Notes: generated by a model not told the origin, from the letters alone. Positions 8,766 through 17,693 are shown, counted from the first letter of the stretch. The stretch is 64,000 bases of DNA from Sulfurovaceae bacterium (GCA_028714675.1 JAQTLV010000006.1:1-64000), one strand, 5' to 3'. A program made the numbers and translations.

Positions 8766-9822
8766 ATTGTCTTACTTCTTTATTTATTTTTATTATATCT
8801 TCTATATTGCCTTGATTTATATTTTCAAATTTCTTGTAAGCATCTAGAACAATTTCACTCATGCCTATAAATGAACATTTACCAGCTTTGTATTTTTTAA
8901 TTGCCTCTTCATTTGCTGCATTTATAACAACACCGAGATAAGGTTTTTCTAAAATCTCATCTTTTATTTGCCAAATTGGATAGCGTGCAGTTTCTATTGG
9001 TAAAAACTCAATCGCACCTATACCAATAAGATCTACCGGTTTTAAAATCTCATCGTTTACTTTACCAAGAATAGCAAAAGCAATAGGAAGTTTCATATCA
9101 ATATTTGCCAAATGAGCTGTTGTTGAACCATCAACAAATTCGACAAGGGCATGTATAATTGATTTTTTTTCCAACACAGCATCAATGTTTGTCGTATTAA
9201 AAAGCCATTTAGCTTCAAGTAGTTCAAATAGCTTATTTGTCATTGTTGCACTATCAATTGTAATCTTATCACCCATAGACCAGTTCGGGTGATTTAATGC
9301 GTCTTTAAATGTTGCATTTTTTATTTTTTCGATATCCCAGTCTCTAAATGCTCCACCACTTGCTGTTATGTATAGTTTACTAAACTTTTTCTCTTGAGCT
9401 AAGTACCATAGTCCAAAATGCTCACTATCAATAGGTGTTATTTTTGAAATATCTATCAAGTGTCCGGCAACAACAAGTGATTCTTTGTTGGCAAGTGCAA
9501 CTTTTTTGCCAAGTTTTATAGAGTGTAGTGTGGGCATCAGTCCAGCATAACCAACAAGGGCATTAACAACAGTTTTGCTTTCACACGAAGAGAGCATCTC
9601 GAGTATCTCTTCTTCACCACAAAAGATATTTGCATGATTTACTAGGTGCTTTTTAGCACCATCTTTTATACCTACATATTTTGGTTTATATATACTAATC
9701 TGTTCATTTAAAAGTGAAATATTATCGCCTGCAGCTAGAGCCTCGATTTGTATATTGAAGCGAGATGCAATTTGGAGTGTATTGACTCCTATGGAGCCAG
9801 TAGAACCTAAAATTACAATCAT
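8752..9822 (-). CDS. dxr: 1-deoxy-D-xylulose 5-phosphate reductoisomerase
   Basis: Converts DXP to 2-C-methyl-D-erythritol 4-phosphate with NADPH, the first committed step of the MEP isoprenoid pathway. The 356 residues begin with the Rossmann motif ILGSTGSIG. Further signatures are ANKESLVVAG, DSEHFGLW (metal-binding Asp/Glu), TASGGAFRDW, and HPNWSMGDKITIDSATM. The protein is slightly shorter than the E. coli enzyme (398), as is common in this phylum. Its ATG abuts the cdsA stop with no spacer. The prenyl synthase at 30.3 kb would use the products of the same pathway. Confidence 0.97.
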   Translation of the reverse strand: MIVILGSTGSIGVNTLQIASRFNIQIEALAAGDNISLLNEQISIYKPKYVGIKDGAKKHLVNHANIFCGEEEILEMLSSCESKTVVNALVGYAGLMPTLHSIKLGKKVALANKESLVVAGHLIDISKITPIDSEHFGLWYLAQEKKFSKLYITASGGAFRDWDIEKIKNATFKDALNHPNWSMGDKITIDSATMTNKLFELLEAKWLFNTTNIDAVLEKKSIIHALVEFVDGSTTAHLANIDMKLPIAFAILGKVNDEILKPVDLIGIGAIEFLPIETARYPIWQIKDEILEKPYLGVVINAANEEAIKKYKAGKCSFIGMSEIVLDAYKKFENINQGNIEDIIKINKEVRQYVNR

Positions 9823-10584
9823 TTATGAAGGTATAGCACGAAGAGCTATTACCATTATGACAACACCAAAGAGATATCCATCTATCCTATCAAGCATTCC
9901 CCCATGTCCTGGCAAAACATCACCACTGTCTTTTACTCCAGCTTCTCTCTTTAGGTAACTTTCAAAGAGATCTCCGAATATAGAAGCAATAGAAATAGCC
10001 AGTGATACTAATATAGACTTTGATAGGCTATATGTATATAATCCTATTAGTGTACCAATAACCGTAGCTATCAATACTCCACCTATTACACCCTCTAATG
10101 TTTTGTTTGGTGACACAGATGCAAACTTTATTCTGCCTATTGTTTTACCAACAAAAAATGCCCCAATATCAGTAAATGAAACTGTAGCCAAAAGCCAAAA
10201 CATATGATTAATACCATAATCTTTATATAGGGTTAAAAAAAACATAGCCCCAATTGTTGGGTACAAAAATGGCAGAAGTAGTCTTTTATCAAAATTGTGA
10301 AAATATGCCAAGCTCGCGCCAAATATAACTGCAATTAGAAAAAACATGTCATCTGGGCTTGGATAAAAATATGCAATTATCCATAAAAAAACAGCCCAAA
10401 AATATGTAGATGGAAATTCTAATTTATAAAGTTTCATAGCTTCGTAAAACGCTAGCATATAAACAATACCTAAAAATAACCACATAATAAAAAGATTATC
10501 AATAATTCCGATAAAAGCAACAACTCCCAACAGAGCAAACCCAGTCATCCATCTTTCTTGATAATCCGTAAAAAGTCTTTTCAT
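9823..10584 (-). CDS. cdsA: Phosphatidate cytidylyltransferase (CDP-diglyceride synthase)
   Basis: Makes CDP-diacylglycerol from phosphatidate and CTP in the inner membrane, the branch point of phospholipid synthesis. 253 residues with about seven or eight hydrophobic segments. The family signature is C-terminal: SVSPNKTLEGVIGG, then DLFESYLKREAGVKDSGD, then LPGHGGMLDRIDGYLFG, with the metal-binding acidic residues. First gene of a tightly packed operon (cdsA-dxr-hydrolase-tsaD) with a likely promoter in the 49-base gap behind it. AGGG lies about nine bases before the ATG. Confidence 0.96.
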   Translation of the reverse strand: MKRLFTDYQERWMTGFALLGVVAFIGIIDNLFIMWLFLGIVYMLAFYEAMKLYKLEFPSTYFWAVFLWIIAYFYPSPDDMFFLIAVIFGASLAYFHNFDKRLLLPFLYPTIGAMFFLTLYKDYGINHMFWLLATVSFTDIGAFFVGKTIGRIKFASVSPNKTLEGVIGGVLIATVIGTLIGLYTYSLSKSILVSLAISIASIFGDLFESYLKREAGVKDSGDVLPGHGGMLDRIDGYLFGVVIMVIALRAIPS

Positions 10585-10615
10585 TCTTTAGCAACCCTAT
10601 ATAATATATTCTATA

Positions 10616-10621
10616 ATTATA
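10616..10621 (-). promoter_or_regulatory. -10 element for the cdsA-dxr-tsaD operon
   Basis: TATAAT on the minus strand, about 32 bases upstream of the cdsA ATG, within the short gap between cdsA and the NFACT gene. It would allow expression independent of the upstream gene. Confidence 0.5.
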
Positions 10622-10633
10622 TCATATATCGTG

Positions 10634-11974
10634 TTAAGTTCTTATCTCAATGCCTTCTTTTCTTATAAAAATAGAGTCATAATTTGTGTAAAAAACATTT
10701 GCTTCTCCTGCGGGCTTTACAAATTTTCTTTTAGTGTAGTCAACTATATAATCCCCAGCATTTTTTGAAGAGTATTCAACACAAAGTTGTGCAGCATTTT
10801 TTATGACACTTGAAGGAACATTTTGTTTATCTGTTTTTATTATTACATGAGAAGATGAAACATCTCTTATATGCATCCATATATCGTTTGATTTTGATAT
10901 TTCAAGTAGAGTTTTATTCTCATTTTTATTTCGCCCTATATAGACTTTATAATTTTCAATCCAAACTAAATTTAGATTTTCATCAATGCTTTTTGATTTT
11001 TTTTGCGATGATTTTTGCGGAATAAAGAATGATAACTGTTCATAATCCTTTGCATTTTGTATCAAATTTATCGTTGTGTCTAAAAAATCTAATTTTCCAT
11101 TTATATTTTCTTTTTGGATGTATATATGCAATGCTCTTTTTTTAGCTTTTTTAGCCTTATTAAAAAAATAATTACCCATTTTATTAACGGATATATCTTT
11201 TGGTAATTGTATAGATATTGGATTGCCTTCAAAGTCAAAAGTATCAAATTTGAGACTATATGGAGTTATTTTATTTAGATTTGACAATACTATAGTGCCA
11301 TATAAATTATTTATTATAGACTCATTTTCCAATTCTTCTATTTGTGGCATTGATATCAATATTTTTTTTAAACTTTTTTGTTTTGTTAGCATTGACGATA
11401 GAAGTTTGTGCCTAACGTTGTCTATTTTTGATTTTTGAGTATTTTCATAATTTTGAGTTAGGATATTTTCTATATCAATATAAGCTGTATCTGTTTTTTG
11501 TGCTCTTGGGATAAGCGGAATTAATTTAATATTTGGTCTAATAACTCTAAAAGATTTTGAGCTATCTATATGTCGTAAAGCTTCTATGATGGTTTCATCT
11601 TCATTTAAAATAATAATATTGGTAAACTTACCAGTAAATTCAAACTGTAAATAAATAGTTTGTGTTTTATAGCTATTTTTTGATTGGAGTGTAAATCTAA
11701 GCACTCTATCGTTTGATACTATATCGACACTAATGATTTTACTATTTGTTGCAAGTTGCTCCAAAAGATTGTCAAAAGGAGCATTGTAATTTTGCAAAAA
11801 TGTTCCCTGTTTTGTTTTATAAACATTACTATTTCCACGATTCATGATAAACCCATATTCAAATTCTTTATCAAATCGTAAAATTACTGTATTGTCGTCT
11901 ATTCTTTTTGCTTTATGGATAGTTTTAAAAGTTTTTAGATGAGATTGTAGGGAAAGTAACTCATTATAATTCAC
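10634..11974 (-). CDS. NFACT-family (RqcH/FbpA-like) ribosome quality-control protein
   Basis: 446 residues from a GTG start at 11974, chosen because AAGGAG lies five bases upstream, a -10-like TAAAAT lies just before it (11997-12002), and VNYNELLSLQSHL resembles family N termini. An in-frame ATG at 12025 is upstream of that promoter. The N-terminal half matches NFACT-N, with the Asp-Arg pair (D89, R90 in NDRVLRF) that in Bacillus RqcH is needed for tRNA recruitment. A short lysine-rich linker follows, then the NFACT-R (DUF814) domain from about residue 340 (IWMHIRDVSSSHVII, GDYIVDYTKRKFV). By homology it may bind peptidyl-tRNA-obstructed 50S subunits and drive C-terminal tailing. It is shorter than RqcH (about 570), and the old fibronectin-binding label is not supported here. 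Confidence 0.85.
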   Translation of the reverse strand: MNYNELLSLQSHLKTFKTIHKAKRIDDNTVILRFDKEFEYGFIMNRGNSNVYKTKQGTFLQNYNAPFDNLLEQLATNSKIISVDIVSNDRVLRFTLQSKNSYKTQTIYLQFEFTGKFTNIIILNEDETIIEALRHIDSSKSFRVIRPNIKLIPLIPRAQKTDTAYIDIENILTQNYENTQKSKIDNVRHKLLSSMLTKQKSLKKILISMPQIEELENESIINNLYGTIVLSNLNKITPYSLKFDTFDFEGNPISIQLPKDISVNKMGNYFFNKAKKAKKRALHIYIQKENINGKLDFLDTTINLIQNAKDYEQLSFFIPQKSSQKKSKSIDENLNLVWIENYKVYIGRNKNENKTLLEISKSNDIWMHIRDVSSSHVIIKTDKQNVPSSVIKNAAQLCVEYSSKNAGDYIVDYTKRKFVKPAGEANVFYTNYDSIFIRKEGIEIRT

Positions 11975-12014
11975 ACATACTCCTTGTATGGGTGGTATTT
12001 TACCGTATTTTTGG

Positions 12015-12020
12015 TATAAT
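12015..12020 (+). promoter_or_regulatory. -10 element for leuC
   Basis: TATAAT in the context TTGGTATAAT. Transcription would start near 12027, leaving a leader of about 100 bases before the leuC ATG at 12126. Confidence 0.55.
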
Positions 12021-12026
12021 CCCACA

Positions 12027-12125
12027 AAAATAGCGACTAGCTCAGAAGAGTCCTCGCGCCTAAGACTTAATTTGAAGCAAGGCTATCAAATTTGAGTATT
12101 AATTTAATGGATACAAGGATATAAA
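12027..12125 (+). promoter_or_regulatory. Long leuC 5' leader with hairpin
   Basis: About 100 bases between the predicted transcription start and leuC. It is richer in G and C than nearby spacers. A hairpin forms at 12071-12090 (TTTGAAGC with GCT-A-TCAAA). No leucine-rich leader peptide is visible, and it matches no riboswitch that I recognise. Confidence 0.3.
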
Positions 12126-13403
12126 ATGGGACAAACCATTACTGAAAAGATATTTTCAGCTCATGCCAACAAAGATGTAAAAGCTGGAGAAATTGTAAGA
12201 GTTGATATAGATATGATTATAGGAAATGATATAACAACACCTATTTCTATACGAGCATTCGAAGAGAGCGGAGCAACAAAACTTGCTCGTCCTGATAACT
12301 TTTGTATAGTTATGGATCACTACATTCCAGCAAAAGATATAGCATCGGCAAACCAAGCAAAAATTAGTAGAGATTTTGCATACAAGCATGATTTGAAGAA
12401 TTTTTTTGATGAAAAAGATATGGGAATAGAACATGCCTTATTGCCGGAAAAAGGTTTGGTAATTCCTGGAGATGTTATCATAGGAGCGGATAGCCACACA
12501 TGTACACATGGAGCCTTGGGCGCTTTTAGTACTGGTATGGGCAGTACAGATCTTGCATTTGGTATGATAACAGGAGGAAATTGGTTTAAAGTTCCTGAAT
12601 CTATCAAAGTTGAATTGAAAGGCAAACCAGCAAAACACATTTATGGTAAAGATATTATCTTAGAAGTTATAAGACAAATAGGCGTAGATGGAGCACTTTA
12701 TAAAGCATTAGAGTTTGTAGGAGATGGGGTTGCATACTTAAGTATGGATGATAGATTTTCTATTTGCAATATGGCTATTGAAGCTGGAGCAAAAAGTGGA
12801 ATAATAGCGGTTGATGATATAACATTGGCATATCTTGAAGAGAGACGAGTGGCAAATGGAAAATTGAGAGATGAGCCAAAAATTTACATTTCTGATGATG
12901 ATGCTTCTTATGTTCAAACTTTAACTATCGAGCTTGATAAATTATCTCCTGTGATAGCTTATCCATTTTTGCCATCAAATGGTAAAAGTGTAGAACAAGC
13001 AGCAGCTGATGATATTAAAATAGATCAAGTTATGATAGGAAGTTGCACAAATGGAAGATTAGAAGATCTTAGAATTGCCGCAGCTATCATGAAAGGCAAA
13101 AGGGTAGCAAGACACACTAGAATGATAGTAACTCCTGCGACTCAAAAGATATTTATGCAAGCTGAGAAAGAAGGATTAATAGACATATTAATCGAAGCTG
13201 GTGCGGTTGTAAGTAATCCAACTTGTGGGGCATGTTTGGGCGGATATATGGGTATACTTGGCGATGGAGAGAGATGTGTAGCTACAACAAATCGTAACTT
13301 TGTAGGCAGAATGGGTGCGAGAACAAGCGAGATTTATTTAGCAAATTCTGCTGTTGCAGCAGCTAGTGCAATTGCTGGCAAGATTGTAGATCCTAGAGTT
13401 TAG
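12126..13403 (+). CDS. leuC: 3-isopropylmalate dehydratase large subunit
   Basis: With LeuD, isomerises 2-isopropylmalate to 3-isopropylmalate in leucine synthesis. 425 residues, the shorter archaeal/epsilonproteobacterial LeuC/HacA type of the aconitase superfamily. The three [4Fe-4S] cysteines are one in IGSCTNGRLEDL and two in NPTCGACLGGY. Substrate-binding motifs GADSHTCTHGALGAFSTGMGS and RNFVGRMG are present. leuA, leuB and leuD are not in the window, so the pathway is dispersed. The last 11 bases overlap the converging MFS gene. An AAGGA-type site precedes the ATG. Homoaconitase is an alternative reading of the superfamily but less likely in this phylum. Confidence 0.93.
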   Translation: MGQTITEKIFSAHANKDVKAGEIVRVDIDMIIGNDITTPISIRAFEESGATKLARPDNFCIVMDHYIPAKDIASANQAKISRDFAYKHDLKNFFDEKDMGIEHALLPEKGLVIPGDVIIGADSHTCTHGALGAFSTGMGSTDLAFGMITGGNWFKVPESIKVELKGKPAKHIYGKDIILEVIRQIGVDGALYKALEFVGDGVAYLSMDDRFSICNMAIEAGAKSGIIAVDDITLAYLEERRVANGKLRDEPKIYISDDDASYVQTLTIELDKLSPVIAYPFLPSNGKSVEQAAADDIKIDQVMIGSCTNGRLEDLRIAAAIMKGKRVARHTRMIVTPATQKIFMQAEKEGLIDILIEAGAVVSNPTCGACLGGYMGILGDGERCVATTNRNFVGRMGARTSEIYLANSAVAAASAIAGKIVDPRV

Positions 13404-14631
13404 AATTTTTATAATATAGAACAAAATATAGCAATATTACACTCATAATAAGCAGTGCTGGAGCAAAGAAAAGTGATGTAATTTTTGTCAGCGTTGCCAT
13501 AATAGCAGGAGTCATTCCTCCTACTATTCCAGATGCAATGCCAAGAATTAAAGCTGTAAAAGAGGCTCTGTATTCATGTTTATCTATTGCATTTACACAG
13601 AGTGCAAATATTGGAGCTTGAGCAGTACAGAGAAGAACAGTCATAACAAAAATAGCTACTGAGCTTATAGTAACATCTCCTTTTGACATAAGCCAAAAAA
13701 TAGGTATTATCAATACAAAAGTAAATAAAAAGGATATGTTTATTACTTTCTTTGAGCCCATTTTGTCTGCAACCATAGCCATTGAAGGGATTAGTATGAC
13801 TCCAAGAGTAATAGAAAAAGTATTTAATCTCGATGCGGTCTCTTTTGTAAGCCCACCATATGTTTCGAGCCAAAGAGGAAGATAAATAAACAGAGTATAA
13901 TAAAATATCCAAATAGCACTTGCCATTATTAAAAAATACCAAAAAAGAGAACGATAATTTTTCATTATTTCAAAAAGTGGAATTTCTTCATTTTTAACAG
14001 CCTTATACCCACTTTCTAAATTTTTTCTAAGCATAAAACCTATTATTGTTAAAACTATACTAAACAAAAAAGGCACTCTCCATACCCAAGAAATCATCTC
14101 TCCTTCTCCGTACATAAAAAGCAAAAGTGTACATACTGCAGAACCAATCGCCATCCCGAGTTTTGCGCCCAAAGATACAAAAGAACCATATAAATTTTGA
14201 TGTTCTTTAGGAGACTCTTCTATAAGATAGACAATAGAGCTTGAGTATTCTCCTCCAACAGAAAAACCTTGTATCATACGCAAAATTACGAGCAAAATAG
14301 GTGCTAAAATTCCAACTTGTGCATATGTTGGCAAAAAACCGATAAAAAATGTAGGAAATGCCATCATGGCAAGAGATCCAAAAAGCGCATATTTACGATC
14401 TATTTTATCTCCTATATGCCCAAAGAATATTGCTCCTATTGGACGCATTACCATTCCTGCTGCAAAAGCCCCCAGAGAGCCAAGAATTGATATGAATGGA
14501 TCATTTGAGGGGAAAAATAGTTGCCCCATAACAGTAGCTAAAAATCCTATGAGAGCAAAATCATAATATTCTATAACATTGCCTATAATACCAGCTGCTA
14601 TAATGCGCCATCTAGTTTTGTGTTTTAGCAT
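13393..14631 (-). CDS. MFS transporter, metabolite:H+ symporter (ProP/ShiA-like) family
   Basis: 412 residues with about twelve membrane segments. The family signatures are GHIGDKIDRKYAL after the second helix, and RMIQGFSVGGEYSSS with LIEESPKEHQNLYGS around helices four and five, typical of the MHS branch (proline/betaine ProP, shikimate ShiA, citrate and dicarboxylate carriers). The substrate cannot be told from sequence; a small organic acid or betaine is likely. It lacks the C-terminal coiled coil that gives ProP its osmosensing, so simple H+-coupled uptake is favoured. Single gene, convergent with leuC (11-base overlap). Confidence 0.85.
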   Translation of the reverse strand: MLKHKTRWRIIAAGIIGNVIEYYDFALIGFLATVMGQLFFPSNDPFISILGSLGAFAAGMVMRPIGAIFFGHIGDKIDRKYALFGSLAMMAFPTFFIGFLPTYAQVGILAPILLVILRMIQGFSVGGEYSSSIVYLIEESPKEHQNLYGSFVSLGAKLGMAIGSAVCTLLLFMYGEGEMISWVWRVPFLFSIVLTIIGFMLRKNLESGYKAVKNEEIPLFEIMKNYRSLFWYFLIMASAIWIFYYTLFIYLPLWLETYGGLTKETASRLNTFSITLGVILIPSMAMVADKMGSKKVINISFLFTFVLIIPIFWLMSKGDVTISSVAIFVMTVLLCTAQAPIFALCVNAIDKHEYRASFTALILGIASGIVGGMTPAIMATLTKITSLFFAPALLIMSVILLYFVLYYKNSKL

Positions 14632-14700
14632 TACTCATCCATTATTTTATCTATGTTAAATTATATTTTACCCAAATAACTTACATAAAGCCAACAAAGC

Positions 14701-14706
14701 TATAAT
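14701..14706 (+). promoter_or_regulatory. -10 element for the 168-aa unknown gene
   Basis: TATAAT 27 bases upstream of the GTG start at 14734. Confidence 0.45.
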
Positions 14707-14733
14707 TCTCTTATATTAACAAAAGGGCTATAT

Positions 14734-15240
14734 GTGGCGCATTTTTTACAAAAATTAGATGACAAAGATAAGGTGGCATTGAGAGACGAACTTCTTGTTT
14801 TTGCAGATATTGTGGGTGGTAAAAATTCTTTTTTAAAAATACTTGAAAGTATACGCCACTCATCGCCTCATCCTTTAGTATCAAAAGATCCAATACTTAG
14901 ATTTGTTGGTGGATATATAAAATGGAATAAAAATGTACATAAAAACAACCTCATGCTTTTAAGTATAAGAATGAATGCTAGAAGCGATGAGGTTCAAAAC
15001 CTTATGCCTACCAAAGAAGATAAATCATATAAAAATAGTTCAAATATGCTTCGTTCTCTCTCGCCTCTCACATTTGAAGTAGTTCTCAATAAAGAACCAG
15101 AAAAAACTGTTTTTAGTTTTAAAATGTTTGATATTATTGATAGCCAAACTACTAATATGAATAAGATATTTGAAGTGATTTTCTTTTCCCCTATCAATAT
15201 GGTAAAGAAACTTATTAATCTTGAGGATACAAAAGACTAA
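14734..15240 (+). CDS. Uncharacterised 168-aa cytoplasmic protein
   Basis: Not assigned to any known family. The start is GTG at 14734, preceded at good distance by AAAAGGG; the overlapping ATG at 14732 is in another frame that stops after eight codons. The protein is soluble, mixed alpha/beta in character, with no cysteines, no signal peptide and no membrane segment. It contains several basic and acidic clusters and an ending rich in hydrophobics (FEVIFFSPINMVKKLINL). It has its own promoter and ends overlapping the stop of the converging sdhB by four bases. Good RBS, promoter and long open frame support a real gene. Confidence 0.7.
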   Translation: MAHFLQKLDDKDKVALRDELLVFADIVGGKNSFLKILESIRHSSPHPLVSKDPILRFVGGYIKWNKNVHKNNLMLLSIRMNARSDEVQNLMPTKEDKSYKNSSNMLRSLSPLTFEVVLNKEPEKTVFSFKMFDIIDSQTTNMNKIFEVIFFSPINMVKKLINLEDTKD

Positions 15241-15932
15241 TCGAATCCAAACCCACCAAATCCAAAATCCATATTTGTAAAATTTGGATCGTTGTATCCA
15301 CTCTGCACACTTTTGCTTCTTAAGTTCATTATATCCATTTTTGGGTCAATTCCCTGAGGACAAGCAATAGTGCATTCGCCACAAAGTGTACAATCCCAAA
15401 TACCATTTTTTTGAATAGCATCTATACTTGTTTTATTATCATTAGATTGTAGAGTATATCTATAAACTTTTGTGAGGGCAAATGGCCCTAAAAAGTCACC
15501 ATTAACTACCAGCACAGGGCAAGCAGAATAACAACTGTCACACAATATACAATCACTCTGTACTGTAACCTTTGGAGAGTTTTCTACTTTTGCTTCGCCA
15601 TTTAGCCAAGAATGAGAAGTTTTAAGCGTATAGTGAGCTTTATTTTTATCAACTATTAAGTCTCTTTGTACTTCATGGTAACCCAATGGTTCTATATAAT
15701 CTCCATTTTTTGGCTTATAACTACAAGCAAGTTTAGCTTTACCATTTACCATCACACTACAACTTCCACATACCCCAGAACGACAAACTCCGCTAAAGAC
15801 AAGAGTTGGATCAATTGTGGTTTTGATTTTTAGAAAGTTTTCTAAAAGGGTAAGCCCCTCAAATACAGGATAGCTCATATCTATACTATTTGGTTCTTTA
15901 TATTTGTCAAATCTTTTTATTATTATATTCAT
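15237..15932 (-). CDS. Succinate dehydrogenase/fumarate reductase iron-sulfur subunit (extra-Cys type)
   Basis: 231 residues. The ATG at 15932 was chosen: family members begin at MNIIIKRF, AAGAAGAG lies upstream, and it overlaps the flavoprotein stop as ATGA. The N-terminal plant-type ferredoxin domain has [2Fe-2S] ligands C50, C55, C58 and C70. A [4Fe-4S] motif follows at C128, C131, C134 and C138. The third motif is C181, C184, C187 and C191. Canonical SdhB/FrdB has only three cysteines there, holding a [3Fe-4S] cluster; the extra C184 predicts a second [4Fe-4S] centre, as proposed for archaeal-type SdhB. The tail is glycine/phenylalanine-rich. No membrane anchor subunit gene follows; the next gene faces the opposite way. 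Confidence 0.92.
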   Translation of the reverse strand: MNIIIKRFDKYKEPNSIDMSYPVFEGLTLLENFLKIKTTIDPTLVFSGVCRSGVCGSCSVMVNGKAKLACSYKPKNGDYIEPLGYHEVQRDLIVDKNKAHYTLKTSHSWLNGEAKVENSPKVTVQSDCILCDSCYSACPVLVVNGDFLGPFALTKVYRYTLQSNDNKTSIDAIQKNGIWDCTLCGECTIACPQGIDPKMDIMNLRSKSVQSGYNDPNFTNMDFGFGGFGFD

Positions 15933-17572
15933 TTCACACTCTTCTTGTGAAGCGAAGCGGTTGTGGAACAATCACTCTCTTTGAGAAACTCTGCACAAAG
16001 CACCCCATCAACTTTATAAAATATACTATGAGATTTAAAGGTGTCATTGGTTTGTGGAAAATCTTCTCTATAATGAGCACCTCTACTCTCACATCTATGA
16101 AGTGCACCCACCAAAATCATTTCGGTAACTTCTAGAGCATTGCCAAATTCTATAAAATCAACCAAATTTGTATTAAACTCTTTTGATTTATCACTTATGC
16201 CCATAAAGGTAAATTCTTTTTGCATTTGTCTAAGTGCTGATAGAACACCTTTGAGTCCAGTATCATTTCTGATAACTCCTGCATTGTGATATAAAATTTT
16301 TCCTAAAAATTCTCTTTTTTCATAGAAATTTATTTGGTTTGTAAAAGTACTATAGATAGCATTTATAAAAGCTTTGTCTTTGAGTAATTGATTATTTTCT
16401 TTTTCTATTTTTTTTGGAGTATAATTGGAAGCATTTTCACCTGCTATTAGCCCCATAGAGATAATTTCTAAAAGAGAATTTCCTCCAAGACGGTTAGCTC
16501 CATGGATGTGTGCATTTGAGCATTCTCCTACAGCAAAACACCCTTTTAGTCTGCTTGCTTGTAATTTTTGATCTACCTCTATCCCACCCATTGTATAATG
16601 AGCAACACTTTTGATAGGTATGAGATCACAAGCCATATCAAGACCTTCGTGTATCTTACAAAGTTTGAGCTCTTGAGGAAGAAGATGAGATAATTTCTCA
16701 CTCCCAAGATGTCTAACATCTAAAAATACCTCTTTTTTTTGGCTCAATTCTTTCGATATTGCTCTACTTACTTCATCTCGTGGTAATAGTTCATCTATAA
16801 ATCTTACACCATCACTATTGACTAAATATCCACCTTCGCCTCGTGCTGCTTCACTTATAAGTATGGAAGATTTTTTTAAAGCAGTTGGATGAAATTGGAC
16901 AAATTCCAAATCACTTGCTATGCCTCCAGCTCTGATGACAGCAGCTATTCCATCACCTGTGCTTCCAAAACCATTCGTTGTAAATCCATTATATACACCA
17001 CTATATCCACCAGTTGCAATGATGACACTTTTAGCTCTAATCTCTCTAACCTCGCCAGAACTTATATCAAGAAAAGTTGCTCCACTAACTTCCTTGCTAT
17101 CTTCATCAATGATGAGATTTAAAAGATAATAGTTTTCTTTGAAAGTTATGCTATTTTTTAAACACGTATCATACAAAGTTTGTAATATTTTAAGTCCTGT
17201 GTAATCCTCGGCATAGTATGTTCTTTTGTTTGTTGACCCACCCATAAATCTATTTGCAAGTTTTCCATTATCATCAAGACTAAATGGGACACCAAGAGCA
17301 AGTAACCAGTCAAGTGCATCATTTGATTTTTCGCACATTGTTTTTATCATAACAGGCGAACCAATGCCTCTTGAAGATTTTAAAGTATCATCTATATGAG
17401 TTTGCACATCATCACTATTTGAAGCGTTAAATCCACCTTGAGCCATACAAGTGTTTGCATTTGTTGGTAATGTTTTTGTTGCTACTACAACATCACATCC
17501 AAGCTCTTTTGCTTTAATTGCCGCACTCAGTCCTGCTCCACCGCTTCCGATTATGAGTATATCCGTAGTCAA
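15929..17572 (-). CDS. Succinate dehydrogenase/fumarate reductase flavoprotein subunit
   Basis: 547 residues. The N-terminal FAD-binding motif is DILIIGSGGAGLSAAIKA. A conserved RTYYAEDYTG segment follows, with the substrate-site elements TTNGFGSTGDG, EFVQFHPTA, EAARGEGGYLVN, the catalytic-region PRDEVSRAI, HYTMGGIEVD and GANRLGGNSLLE. HYTMGGI separates it from L-aspartate oxidase. There is no twin-arginine leader, unlike the periplasmic methylmenaquinol fumarate reductases (Mfr) of this phylum, so it should face the cytoplasm. It pairs with the downstream iron-sulfur subunit by a four-base overlap. With no cytochrome b or CCG-domain anchor beside it, the electron partner and reaction direction are open; a rTCA fumarate reductase role would fit the porGDAB genes. 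Confidence 0.9.
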   Translation of the reverse strand: MTTDILIIGSGGAGLSAAIKAKELGCDVVVATKTLPTNANTCMAQGGFNASNSDDVQTHIDDTLKSSRGIGSPVMIKTMCEKSNDALDWLLALGVPFSLDDNGKLANRFMGGSTNKRTYYAEDYTGLKILQTLYDTCLKNSITFKENYYLLNLIIDEDSKEVSGATFLDISSGEVREIRAKSVIIATGGYSGVYNGFTTNGFGSTGDGIAAVIRAGGIASDLEFVQFHPTALKKSSILISEAARGEGGYLVNSDGVRFIDELLPRDEVSRAISKELSQKKEVFLDVRHLGSEKLSHLLPQELKLCKIHEGLDMACDLIPIKSVAHYTMGGIEVDQKLQASRLKGCFAVGECSNAHIHGANRLGGNSLLEIISMGLIAGENASNYTPKKIEKENNQLLKDKAFINAIYSTFTNQINFYEKREFLGKILYHNAGVIRNDTGLKGVLSALRQMQKEFTFMGISDKSKEFNTNLVDFIEFGNALEVTEMILVGALHRCESRGAHYREDFPQTNDTFKSHSIFYKVDGVLCAEFLKESDCSTTASLHKKSVK

Positions 17573-17619
17573 TATTTCCCTTTTTTATAGCATCTATTTT
17601 TTTATATTTACTCTTTGCC

Positions 17620-17693
17620 ACTTTTTTATAAAAGTAGCACAAAAATCGCAAACACTCAGAGTTCGCTTTGCTCGTAATGTGCTTCGTGTTTGC
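17620..17693 (-). terminator. Candidate terminator structures after purT
   Basis: Between purT and the flavoprotein gene are two inverted repeats: GCAAACAC (17648-17655) with GTGTTTGC (17686-17693), spanning a 30-base loop, and ACTTTT with AAAAGT at 17620-17635. Read on the minus strand the first is followed by a T-rich tract (GATTTTTG). The block is visibly richer in GC than the flanks. Confidence 0.35.

Noticed and set aside
11975-12025. ATG at 12025 as the NFACT gene start
   Set aside because: It lies upstream of the likely promoter and has no ribosome site; the GTG at 11974 has AAGGAG.
12156-12640. Three minus-strand ORFs opposite leuC
   Set aside because: leuC is unmistakable on the plus strand, and these frames have no domain, start site or promoter.
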